Source: a virus. Taken from it: a stretch of 64,000 nt of DNA. The position numbers were made by a program, and so were the translations under genes. Positions within the stretch are counted from its first letter, which is position 1. Each line of letters begins with the position of its first letter. Positions 15,318-21,640 of the stretch are shown here, piece after piece. Location: IMG/VR virus record IMGVR_UViG_3300042945_001784, positions 16,808 to 80,807 of that record; one strand, written 5' to 3'. The notes under the pieces were generated by a model that made no database searches, was not told the DNA's origin, and saw nothing but the letters and a program-made list of their open reading frames with translations.

Positions 15318-15831
15318 TTACACAGCAACGCCCAAGCAATGGGCCGAAATAGCGCATTGGTCTGATGAATACGGCTACGCTCCTCAAACCTGCATCCTTG
15401 AACTCCGCGCCAGGGTCAAGACGCTAGAAGATACGGTTCAAAAGCACATTGTCGAAACGAATTCAAACATTGTGGCTTTATTTAGCCGGGTTGAATCGTT
15501 AGAAGCTGCTGAACGCCAAGCATCAAAAGTCCACCAGATCAGCAAACCTCTGAAACTTACTGCAAAGCAACAGGCAGAGTTAAAGGCATTGCTGACGCCC
15601 GATTTTAGGGTTGGCATGACGCCAACTTCTACTTCAAACCAAGTTGGTAATTCGCTGGTGAATCAGGTAGCCCGTGCCATCGGTCGAGACGATGAACCCA
15701 TCAACTGGGAGGAAGAAGCCCGCGCTGCGATCCGCACGGTGGCCTTGTGGCTTAACGAAACTCCCTTTGATCTCTACCCCGGTGATCGCGGCATCATTGT
15801 CAATGCTCTTTATGACCAAGTAAATCAATGA
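15310..15831 (+). CDS. Hypothetical coiled-coil protein of the GC-rich island
   Basis: 173 residues from ATG 15310, overlapping the previous stop by eight bases. It has TPKQWAEIAHWSDEYGYAP at the N-terminus, a coiled coil (LRARVKTLEDTVQKH) and a C-terminal EPINWEEEARAAIRTVALWL helix of the kind found in cyanophage and picocyanobacterial small proteins. The C-terminal motif is often a separate small protein elsewhere, so this may be a fusion. Function unknown. Confidence 0.7.
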   Translation: MADYTATPKQWAEIAHWSDEYGYAPQTCILELRARVKTLEDTVQKHIVETNSNIVALFSRVESLEAAERQASKVHQISKPLKLTAKQQAELKALLTPDFRVGMTPTSTSNQVGNSLVNQVARAIGRDDEPINWEEEARAAIRTVALWLNETPFDLYPGDRGIIVNALYDQVNQ

Positions 15832-16010
15832 CTGACTTCAAATTTGTGCCACTAAACAGCCTTGAGAATCGCCTCGGTGATGCTCTTGGCCTTGCCATTG
15901 CCATGATCCGCGATCCAAGCGCCGTGGACAACAAAGCCATGGCTCAGATCGAGGCGCCATTCAAGGAATGGTGTGATGCTCTCGTTGATGGAGGTCTACT
16001 CAATGACTGA
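15828..16010 (+). CDS. Small hypothetical protein
   Basis: 60 residues starting at the ATGA overlap with the previous gene (MTDFKFVPLNSLENRLG). Helical, with APFKEWCDALVDGGLLND at the end; the stop overlaps the next ATG at 16003. The chain of overlaps supports it as a real gene of the GC-rich island. No family is recognised. Confidence 0.65.
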   Translation: MTDFKFVPLNSLENRLGDALGLAIAMIRDPSAVDNKAMAQIEAPFKEWCDALVDGGLLND

Positions 16011-16242
16011 CACCACCCCACTGAGCCCCGCCGCGCAGGCAGTGCTGGATGCCCTGCACACAGAAAACTCAACGGGTCCAGAGCGGTATTGGGCTCGTGC
16101 CAATGCCGTTGCCGCCCTGCGTGCTGCTGCGGATCAAGTAGTGCCAAAGTTTTGGCATGAGGACAACGACATTTACGGTGAAACAATGCAAGACGTGCGT
16201 CAAAACCTCCTCGCCATCGCCGCCGAGCTTGAAGCCCAGTAG
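16003..16242 (+). CDS. Small protein of the MTDTTPLSPAAQAVLDA type
   Basis: 79 residues from ATG 16003. The opening TPLSPAAQAVLDAL and the ending LLAIAAELEAQ are typical of a small helical protein found repeatedly in picocyanobacterial genomes and cyanophages; its function is unknown. The last 20 bases of this gene (GCCGAGCTTGAAG, then CCCAGTAG) recur at 17367-17386, where they truncate a paralogue of another family. Confidence 0.75.
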   Translation: MTDTTPLSPAAQAVLDALHTENSTGPERYWARANAVAALRAAADQVVPKFWHEDNDIYGETMQDVRQNLLAIAAELEAQ

Positions 16243-16254
16243 TCAACATCACTA

Positions 16255-16428
16255 ATGCTCAAAGACATCACACGCTGTCACGGCACAGGCTGCCCCGCAA
16301 AGCAACATTGCCTCAGACACACTGCACCAATCCCAGACAATGTTCTCCTGTCATGGGCGGCAAACCTCAACTACGAGCGAGCGCACATCTGCGCTTACTA
16401 CATGCCCGCTACGCCCAAGACCCAGTAG
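16255..16428 (+). CDS. Small Cys/His-rich protein
   Basis: 57 residues from ATG 16255. The N-terminal half has RCHGTGCPAKQHCLRH, with Cys and His spaced as in a small zinc knuckle, followed by SWAANLNYERAHICAYY. It lies between two host-like genes in the GC-rich island. A zinc-stabilised fold is inferred; function unknown. Confidence 0.6.
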   Translation: MLKDITRCHGTGCPAKQHCLRHTAPIPDNVLLSWAANLNYERAHICAYYMPATPKTQ

Positions 16429-16445
16429 TCCGATCAACTAACACC

Positions 16446-17144
16446 ATGACTGACCAATTTGTTAGCGCCAACAAAATGGTGCCGCCACGTGAGATTATTG
16501 AACAATGGGCTAATGAAAAGGATTACGACGAACGCGATTGGCTTTACGAGATCCACATAGCAAACTGTGCTGCTGCGTGGGGTGCTAACCAGCAACTAAT
16601 TGCAGATGCAAAGTGGCTGGATCACAATGCCTTGAATGAACCTCACCTAAGGATCACCCCAGTGGGAGAATCATTGAAGGAAGCGATGCGTCCAAAAAGT
16701 ATAAAGGAGCGGGCATTACACGATCTTCATACTGCTTATAACGCGGATCAAATTGATGACCTTGGGAGAAATTCAATGACTAACCAACAACACCCGATCA
16801 CCCCACCGCCGGAGCTGGTAGAGCAGTGGCGCGATTTGCCCGAGTTCACCGATGGGCGGCGAAAGATGATCATGGTCACTCTTTCAAGAGAAAAACTTCT
16901 AGACATCGCCACTCAAGCCGCCCGCTGGGGCGCTGATCAGGAGCTGGAGGCGTGTTGCCATCTGCTGCGACAGCAGGGGTTTGACGTGGTTGACGACCTT
17001 CGCGCGACCCGCCGCCCAAAACTGCCATCATTGAAGGAGCAGGCCCTGAGCGAGTTGAACCTGACTGCTGATCCCAACGGAGCCGAACTTTCACGAACCC
17101 AGGTTGAACTTATCCGCCGCGCATTAGAGCAACTCAATGACTGA
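16446..17144 (+). CDS. Fused paralogues 2 and 3 of the AARWGADQELEACC family
   Basis: 232 residues from ATG 16446. Residues 1-110 are a diverged copy (MVPPREIIEQW, NCAAAWGANQQLIADAKWL, RPKSIKERAL). From an internal ATG at 16776, without an intervening stop, comes a second, better preserved copy (HPITPPPELVEQW, QAARWGADQELEACCHLL, LPSLKEQALSEL, LIRRALEQLND). The product may be one double-domain protein or the second half may also start separately at 16776. It is a clear tandem duplication. Function unknown. Confidence 0.75.
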   Translation: MTDQFVSANKMVPPREIIEQWANEKDYDERDWLYEIHIANCAAAWGANQQLIADAKWLDHNALNEPHLRITPVGESLKEAMRPKSIKERALHDLHTAYNADQIDDLGRNSMTNQQHPITPPPELVEQWRDLPEFTDGRRKMIMVTLSREKLLDIATQAARWGADQELEACCHLLRQQGFDVVDDLRATRRPKLPSLKEQALSELNLTADPNGAELSRTQVELIRRALEQLND

Positions 17145-17478
17145 GAAACACCCGATCACCCCACCGCCGGAGCTGCGTCGACTCTGGGCACAGCAAGCGC
17201 AACGCAAGAATCCACGCGATCCAGTGGCGTGGCAAGAGTACATCGCCGCCCAAGCCGCTCGCTGGGGCGCTGATCAGGAGCTGGAAGCGTGCTGTGAGTG
17301 GCTAGTAGTAGATGACTGGAAAAATGTAAGCGAGAACCTTCGCGCCTTCCGCCGCCCCAAGCCGCCGAGCTTGAAGCCCAGTAGTCCGACCCACTTCTAT
17401 TTAAATTCTGTTATAGTAAACAAGTTCCCGCTCTTTTTGATCGGGCAGATAGAGCCCAAGCCTCTGTCCAGTCCCTGA
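17137..17478 (+). CDS. Paralogue 4, C-terminally replaced (probably degenerate)
   Basis: 113 residues beginning HPITPPPELRRLW with AAQAARWGADQELEACCEWL, as in the other copies, up to RPKPPSLK at about 17375. There the usual EQAL...IRRALEQL part is replaced by bases matching the 3' end of the gene at 16003-16242, and the frame runs on to 17478 with unrelated residues. The join lies in a stretch both genes share (CCGCCGAGCTTGAAG). It is probably a recombination scar; whether the short protein works is unknown. Confidence 0.65.
   Translation: MTEKHPITPPPELRRLWAQQAQRKNPRDPVAWQEYIAAQAARWGADQELEACCEWLVVDDWKNVSENLRAFRRPKPPSLKPSSPTHFYLNSVIVNKFPLFLIGQIEPKPLSSP
17412..17417 (+). promoter_or_regulatory. 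Promoter -10 element TATAGT upstream of candidate ncRNA
   Basis: TATAGT lies in an AT-rich patch (TTTAAATTCTGT before it) immediately after the GC-rich island. No good -35 is present. Transcription would start near 17424, just before the first hairpin of the structured region ending at the terminator near 17647. Confidence 0.45.
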
Positions 17479-17647
17479 GGCTGGTTACGCTTGGGCCATC
17501 AATTAAGGGGACAACCCTGGACTGAGGTTGTCTTAAACGAAGTTCACCCATCAAAGTGTGCTCGCCCTTTATTGGTTACGCGTCAGGCAGACAGCCTGGA
17601 GGGCGGCCACGGTTCTGGAGGCGTCCGATAACGTCTCCCCGTTTTTT
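17424..17647 (+). ncRNA. Candidate stand-alone structured ncRNA
   Basis: About 224 bases with a -10 box in front and a terminator at the end. Stems: CCCG/CGGG (17427-17445); GCCCAAGC (17454-17461) with GCTTGGGC (17489-17496) enclosing CTC/GAG; GACAACC (17510-17516) with GGTTGTC (17526-17532); CAGGC/GCCTG (17585-17599). Loops 2 and 3 are complementary (GTCCAG or CAGTCC against CTGGACTG), allowing a 6-bp kissing interaction. TGGTTACGC occurs twice. No open frame inside resembles a gene. It does not match tmRNA, RNase P RNA or 6S RNA as I know them. Confidence 0.5.
17617..17647 (+). terminator. Terminator at the end of the candidate ncRNA
   Basis: GGAGGCGT (17617-17624), loop CCGATA, ACGTCTCC (17631-17638), then CCG and TTTTTT (17642-17647). 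The 8-bp stem has one G-U pair. It lies seven bases before the GTG start of the membrane-protein gene at 17654, so it could also act as a read-through control for that gene. Confidence 0.6.
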
Positions 17648-17653
17648 CCGCCA

Positions 17654-17824
17654 GTGAACCGTCGTCAACTCTGGCACCTCTGGGCAAAAGCACTCGGAGA
17701 AAAAACAGGACGGACAACCTCAGAAGCTGATCGGGTTGCCCTTATTCGTTCCGTTATTTTCTTAACTTATTTCTTAACCAATTGTTTCATTGTGGCTGGT
17801 GTCATTCGCCACTGGAACAATTGA
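17654..17824 (+). CDS. Small membrane protein
   Basis: 56 residues from GTG 17654, placed after the terminator; the frame is open to a GTG at 17558 but that part overlaps the structured RNA. A charged helix (RRQLWHLWAKALGEKTG) is followed by one membrane helix (SVIFLTYFLTNCFIVAGVI) and RHWNN. Cyanophages carry similar short helix-plus-membrane proteins. A small inverted repeat AGTCTT/AAGACT follows at 17822-17837. Function unknown. Confidence 0.65.
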   Translation: MNRRQLWHLWAKALGEKTGRTTSEADRVALIRSVIFLTYFLTNCFIVAGVIRHWNN

Positions 17825-17914
17825 GTCTTGTGTAAGACTTAACACTTTTTCCCTACTGTCCCTAGTAACCAAGAAGAACATCCGCTAATCTTGGTGCGCC
17901 CTTCCGTACCTTCT

Positions 17915-18241
17915 ATGGCTGGTGAGTTCTACTACAGGGACTACGACACCTACTTCCCTACATTTAGCAATCATTCTAATAAGGTTGCTGAAATGATGTC
18001 TCATCTGAATTATCAGATTACCGAATTCGATTTGGCACCAGTGCCTAGTCAAGAGCTGTTTCGTATGACTTTAGATCTGATGTATTACGTTGATCAAAGT
18101 TACAAAGCAGACCACGGTATTTCTGATCAGTACGAAGTTCTTTCTTTCAGAACCAAAGATGAAATGCTTGATTCAATGCGATCTCTCCTCAAGGAAGAAC
18201 TTGATCGGTACTTGGGATCTAGCGATGCAGCCAACCAATGA
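17915..18241 (+). CDS. Hypothetical protein
   Basis: 108 residues from ATG 17915 (MAGEFYYRDYDTYF). It is acidic, aromatic-rich and mostly helical, ending LLKEELDRYLGSSDAANQ. The start of the AbrB-like gene lies inside its 3' end, so the two are probably co-translated. The 90 bases before it hold only a weak inverted repeat and a T-rich patch. No family is recognised. Confidence 0.65.
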   Translation: MAGEFYYRDYDTYFPTFSNHSNKVAEMMSHLNYQITEFDLAPVPSQELFRMTLDLMYYVDQSYKADHGISDQYEVLSFRTKDEMLDSMRSLLKEELDRYLGSSDAANQ

Positions 18242-18458
18242 AACAACTAAGTCCTGGATCTGTGATGTTGATGAGGACGGTGTTCTCGTCTTCCCTGATG
18301 AACTCTGGAACCTCATGGGCTGGAAAGAAGGAGACACTATTGAATTCATTGATCAAAAAGATGGATCATTTCTTCTTAGGAAAGTAGACGAACTGCCTGA
18401 CAGTCTTGATCATGTTTCAACTGTTGAAAAAGCAGTAAAAGATGATCAAACTTCTTAA
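18225..18458 (+). CDS. AbrB/SpoVT-like small protein
   Basis: 77 residues from ATG 18225. The central WICDVDEDGVLVFPDELWN and MGWKEGDTIEFIDQKDGSF have the swapped-hairpin pattern of AbrB/SpoVT proteins, which dimerise and often bind DNA as transition regulators or antitoxins. Short versions of this type are frequent in cyanophages. No toxin gene is adjacent. A second AbrB-like gene lies at 55.8 kb. Confidence 0.65.
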   Translation: MQPTNETTKSWICDVDEDGVLVFPDELWNLMGWKEGDTIEFIDQKDGSFLLRKVDELPDSLDHVSTVEKAVKDDQTS

Positions 18459-18612
18459 AGATAAGTTAATTCGTCGGTTGAATGTTCATCTGGTGTCTCA
18501 CATTGGGGCGCCAGAAACATCAACCGACTGGGTTAATGGCTATCAACAAGCCCTCAATGATGCTGAAAAGTTTCTTGATCAGCTTGAAGTTTATGAACCT
18601 TACACAGAATGA
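18442..18612 (+). CDS. Small hypothetical protein
   Basis: 56 residues from ATG 18442, inside the end of the AbrB-like gene, to TGA 18610-18612 which overlaps the next ATG. The product is helical with a basic start (MIKLLKDKLIRRLNVHL) and a DWVNGYQQALNDAEKFLDQL helix seen in other small cyanophage proteins. A strong 56-base hairpin (18473-18528) lies within the gene. Confidence 0.65.
   Translation: MIKLLKDKLIRRLNVHLVSHIGAPETSTDWVNGYQQALNDAEKFLDQLEVYEPYTE
18473..18528 (+). repeat. Long hairpin inside a coding region
   Basis: GTCGGTTGAATGTT (18473-18486) pairs with AACATCAACCGAC (18516-18528) with one bulged base. Stacked within it, TCTGGTG (18489-18495) pairs with CGCCAGA (18509-18515). About 20 base pairs form in 56 bases, which is unusual for ordinary coding sequence. 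Confidence 0.6.
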
Positions 18613-19022
18613 AACTTTCTGAACTGATCAACAAGCTGCAACGTCTTCATGACTTGTACCCACAGCTTGATCCTCAAATAACGCTAACGGAAGTAGCTTA
18701 TTGCAGCTACGATAAGAATAAAACAGAGCCAGAGTTTTTCTGTCGTACTCTTGATAAGATTGCTTGTTTTGAATTGCAAACTTTTTTGCATATTCCTTCT
18801 GAACAACTCTTCTCTGAACGCGGTCCTTATCTAAACATCTTCTATGAAGGAGATGTAATTGATAAGCCAGAAGATTACTGGAAGAACAACTACTTTGCTC
18901 AACATGCAAACAAGCAAACTGGATCAACTCATTCAAGCAGCTGCTCAACACCAGACGCAGGAGTTGGAATGGATCAAAAATCTGTTTCAACAGAGGATGA
19001 AACTGATTACGGAACCAAATAA
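18609..19022 (+). CDS. Hypothetical protein
   Basis: 137 residues, starting by ATGA overlap. The first 100 residues look globular (LSELINKLQRLHDLYPQLDP, PYLNIFYEGDVIDKPEDYW); N-terminal helix patterns of this kind are seen in cyanophage proteins of unknown role. The last 35 residues are Ser/Thr/Gln-rich and are overlapped by another frame at 18904-19053 that looks more protein-like, so the C-terminal tail may be under weak selection. Confidence 0.65.
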   Translation: MKLSELINKLQRLHDLYPQLDPQITLTEVAYCSYDKNKTEPEFFCRTLDKIACFELQTFLHIPSEQLFSERGPYLNIFYEGDVIDKPEDYWKNNYFAQHANKQTGSTHSSSCSTPDAGVGMDQKSVSTEDETDYGTK

Positions 19023-19053
19023 ACTGTCTCATGAAAACACACAAACCGCTTGA
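18904..19053 (+). CDS. Small overlapping helical protein
   Basis: 49 residues from ATG 18904, in another frame inside the end of the previous gene. The sequence SKLDQLIQAAAQHQTQELEW and NLFQQRMKLITE is a regular amphipathic helix, unlike the overlapping tail. It also overlaps the start of the next gene (19031). It is uncertain because no ribosome-binding site is clear. Confidence 0.45.
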   Translation: MQTSKLDQLIQAAAQHQTQELEWIKNLFQQRMKLITEPNKLSHENTQTA

Positions 19054-19258
19054 TCTCCAGCAACCTGATTGGGTGTGCCGTGATTGTGGTGGACAATGGG
19101 GATTATGGTGGGATGGTGGTAAATACTCTGGACCACCACATCACTGTGCTACCTATCACAAAGGAAGGTGTGGTGTTTGCGGTAAAACAACAGGCGTTAC
19201 TGAAGCTCGTGATTATGGCGGCTTAAAAGAAGGTTGGCATAAACCTTTGATAGAGTAG
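19031..19258 (+). CDS. Zinc-ribbon protein
   Basis: 75 residues. Two CxxC knuckles (WVCRDCGGQWG and GRCGVCGKTTG) flank PPHHCATYHKG, giving a compact zinc ribbon. The WG-W-GG and TEARDYGG parts are typical of a small cyanophage zinc-ribbon family of unknown function. It could bind nucleic acid or a protein partner. It belongs to a run of tightly packed small genes. Confidence 0.75.
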   Translation: MKTHKPLDLQQPDWVCRDCGGQWGLWWDGGKYSGPPHHCATYHKGRCGVCGKTTGVTEARDYGGLKEGWHKPLIE

Positions 19259-19283
19259 TTAAAAACAAGACTATCTTAAAGTC

Positions 19284-19442
19284 ATGCAGAACAAAGGAGA
19301 ACTTAAAGAGCAGTTTCTTGCTAACACTCGTAAAAAAATGGGCATTAGCGAAGAAAAACGTCAAGACTTTAAGCAACGTGCTCAGGAGGCTAAAGCAAGG
19401 CGTCAGAAAAAAGCAGCAGAAATGAAAACAAGACCTGCTTAA
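19284..19442 (+). CDS. Small basic coiled-coil protein
   Basis: 52 residues from ATG 19284: MQNKGELKEQFLANTRKKMG, then a Lys/Arg/Gln/Ala helix (QRAQEAKARRQKKAAEMK). One charged alpha-helix is the only visible feature. Spacing to the neighbours on the same strand is short. Function unknown. Confidence 0.6.
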   Translation: MQNKGELKEQFLANTRKKMGISEEKRQDFKQRAQEAKARRQKKAAEMKTRPA

Positions 19443-19495
19443 TAATTGCAATAACTTAAAAAACTGCTAATTTAGTGCTGTAAGTTCCATTTCAT

Positions 19496-19732
19496 ATGGC
19501 CCGCAGCACTAAACAGGTACGCTTTAAAGGTAAGCCCTCGGAAATCCTGGACCCAATTGAGTTCGAGGGTTACACCATTCAGTCTTTACGCCACGGGGTA
19601 ACCGGTCATGTGCTCTATCGCTATCCCAGCGAAGAGTATGACTGGGAACCCTGCTGGGGTATGGACCTTGAAACAGCTAAAAAATCGGTGTTGCGCTGCA
19701 AGGAAGCAGAACAACTACAATCAAAAGCATAA
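19496..19732 (+). CDS. Small hypothetical protein
   Basis: 78 residues. A basic start (MARSTKQVRFKGKPSE) is followed by a beta-rich core (EFEGYTIQSLRHGVTGHVLY, EEYDWEPCWGMDL) and a C-terminal helix. The 53 bases before it contain an AT-rich patch but no clear promoter. No family is recognised. Confidence 0.6.
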   Translation: MARSTKQVRFKGKPSEILDPIEFEGYTIQSLRHGVTGHVLYRYPSEEYDWEPCWGMDLETAKKSVLRCKEAEQLQSKA

Positions 19733-19743
19733 ATAGTTTTGTC

Positions 19744-20004
19744 ATGGGACCAGCGAAGAACGACCTGATGGATGACCTTGCATGGTCTATTTATGAGTAC
19801 CTAGTTGGCGAATCAACTAAGTATGAGGGTTCTTTACTGGTCCTAATGCCAATTACTAAAATTGCTAAACAATTTGAACGTAATCATCGCACTGTTACTA
19901 GGCGATTAAGTGCACTAAAAAATGAAGGGTTGATTACTCCTATCATCAAAAAAGACTATGTGACACTTTATAGTGTTGCCGATGCGGAGAGTCCTGATGA
20001 ATGA
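19744..20004 (+). CDS. Winged-helix DNA-binding protein
   Basis: 86 residues. MPITKIAKQFERNHRTVTRR is a clear helix-turn-helix (the second helix is the recognition helix), followed by LSALKNEGLITPIIKKDYVTLY, the wing. This is the layout of small winged-helix transcription regulators. It probably controls phage or host promoters; no target is visible. It overlaps the next gene. Confidence 0.7.
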   Translation: MGPAKNDLMDDLAWSIYEYLVGESTKYEGSLLVLMPITKIAKQFERNHRTVTRRLSALKNEGLITPIIKKDYVTLYSVADAESPDE

Positions 20005-20290
20005 ACGAGACCACAACCCACTTACTGATCTCACCTTTTTGTTAGGCAGCTTTACTGACAATGGCCGTTCGCTTCGATCTTTCGTGAATCACCCTCAAGA
20101 ATTGGCTATCACCATCTTGGTTACCGGGTTACTGTCCAACTCCAGGTGGGCTATGGATCCAGAAGATGCCATCAAGACAGCCTTTGTCATTCACGAGCAG
20201 ATTCAGAAGGAAGTGCAGAACTATCAGTCTTTGAAGTTTGTCAACAATGTTGAAAACTGCTTTAAGAGACCGGAGTTGACGGAGGAATGA
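19997..20290 (+). CDS. Hypothetical helical protein
   Basis: 97 residues from ATG 19997 (MNERDHNPLTDLTFLLG), overlapping the winged-helix gene by eight bases; an ATG at 19982 in the same frame is an alternative. Helical and weakly acidic (ELAITILVTGLLSNSRWAMD, AIKTAFVIHEQIQKEVQNY). Its stop overlaps the next start. Function unknown. Confidence 0.65.
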   Translation: MNERDHNPLTDLTFLLGSFTDNGRSLRSFVNHPQELAITILVTGLLSNSRWAMDPEDAIKTAFVIHEQIQKEVQNYQSLKFVNNVENCFKRPELTEE

Positions 20291-20547
20291 AAAAGAAATC
20301 CCCCTATGCTCCGTTGTATTACTTCGATGTGGACATCGAGTGGGGCCACCTCCGTATTGGCAAGCTACTCATTCACTGGTTTAACTCCAGCACAGAGCAT
20401 GACAGCTGGGGAAGTTGCGATATTACATGGGATCTTAAGCATTCTTTCCTTTTTTGTTTTAATGAGGCCCGCCAGCGGTTTGAGTTTAGTCACCGCATCA
20501 TTGATCCCGACATTCGCCGGGTTATGCAGGGCGTCAAACACTTCTAA
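20287..20547 (+). CDS. Hypothetical protein
   Basis: 86 residues starting by ATGA overlap (MKKKSPYAPLYYFDVDIEW). Aromatic- and His-rich, beta-looking first half (RIGKLLIHWFNSS), with a basic C-terminus. It completes a chain of overlapping small genes leading into the exonuclease. No family is recognised. Confidence 0.6.
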   Translation: MKKKSPYAPLYYFDVDIEWGHLRIGKLLIHWFNSSTEHDSWGSCDITWDLKHSFLFCFNEARQRFEFSHRIIDPDIRRVMQGVKHF

Positions 20548-20600
20548 TTGGTTGCAACCACTCAGGTTTTTGCTACGTTACAGGGACTTGAGCCGCGCCT

Positions 20601-21521
20601 GTGCCTGCTGTACTGGATGAAATTTGTGCAGACGTTCGCTTAATAGAAGAACTAGAGCGCAAGATTTATACGCCGTACTCTAAAACTGCATCGTATGAGC
20701 AGTTCTTGGATTACCGTTCAGAAGGGGATACCCGTGTAGAAATTAACGGTAGTCGCCACTACAAAACTCCTTACGGTGCGCTTCCCTCTGTTACCACAAT
20801 CCTCTCAGCAACTGGTGGTAACAAGGCAGCATTAGAGCGGTGGGCAAAAAAGAATCCAGGTGGACGAGAAGCAGCAGCTGCACGTGGTACCCGTGTTCAC
20901 TCTTTAATGGAGGAGTATCTTCTTGGTATCAACAAGAATCCGCAGATTGATGATGAAGAGATTTATGACTTCTGGAAAGAGCTTCCTGAGAAACTTGACA
21001 AGCTGGAACGGGTGGTCTGGGCTGAAAACCCTGCCAATCCTAATGATTTTGCTTGGACGATGGGTGGTGATGGTATCTCCCGAGTCTGGCATCCAGGTGT
21101 TCACGAGAGCGAAACATGGGGTTGGGCTGGTGCTCCTGACATCGTGGCAGAGTACAAAGGAAAAGTGGTTCTTGGTGACCTTAAAACCAGTAATGGCCTG
21201 TATTTCAGTAAGTGGCCAGGACCTGAAACCTTGAAAAGCGAGTACGGAATGAAACGTGCTGGTTTCATGAAGTATCAGAAGTGCATGATGCAGATGGGTG
21301 CTTATGCCATGGCACTAGAGCACACCGTTGGAATTGTTCCTGAGATCATGATGATCTTTGTTGCAACACGGGAACGGTCCCAAGTGTTTGCTGTACAGGG
21401 CGGCACCATTGAAAAGTACAAGAACAAGTGGCTGGATGCTGTAAATAAGTATTATTCTGAGATTCTGCCGTCTCTTAATAAGACTGAGATTGATATGGAT
21501 GTGGTGGACGGCGACGCCTAA
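20601..21521 (+). CDS. PD-(D/E)XK exonuclease (Cas4/MGME1-like)
   Basis: 306 residues. ARGTRVHSLMEEYL (about 97) is the helix with the His found in RecB/Cas4/MGME1 nucleases; GAPDIVAEYKGKVVLGDLKTS (Asp at about 177, D-x-K at 192-194) is the catalytic core; QMGAYAMALE (about 233) is the QxxxY-type helix. Such enzymes act as 5'-3' exonucleases in phage recombination or host-DNA breakdown. It sits just before the primase-helicase gene, so a replication or recombination role fits. Confidence 0.88.
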   Translation: MPAVLDEICADVRLIEELERKIYTPYSKTASYEQFLDYRSEGDTRVEINGSRHYKTPYGALPSVTTILSATGGNKAALERWAKKNPGGREAAAARGTRVHSLMEEYLLGINKNPQIDDEEIYDFWKELPEKLDKLERVVWAENPANPNDFAWTMGGDGISRVWHPGVHESETWGWAGAPDIVAEYKGKVVLGDLKTSNGLYFSKWPGPETLKSEYGMKRAGFMKYQKCMMQMGAYAMALEHTVGIVPEIMMIFVATRERSQVFAVQGGTIEKYKNKWLDAVNKYYSEILPSLNKTEIDMDVVDGDA

Positions 21522-21640
21522 GTGCAGGTGTCTGCCCCGTAAATTAAAGATACGAAGAAAAACGGTGGACCTCTGGGCACTCCTGTCAAGTCCCGCTACG
21601 CTGGTTCCGTCGTCTTCTCCCTGATCCGCAATAAAACAAC

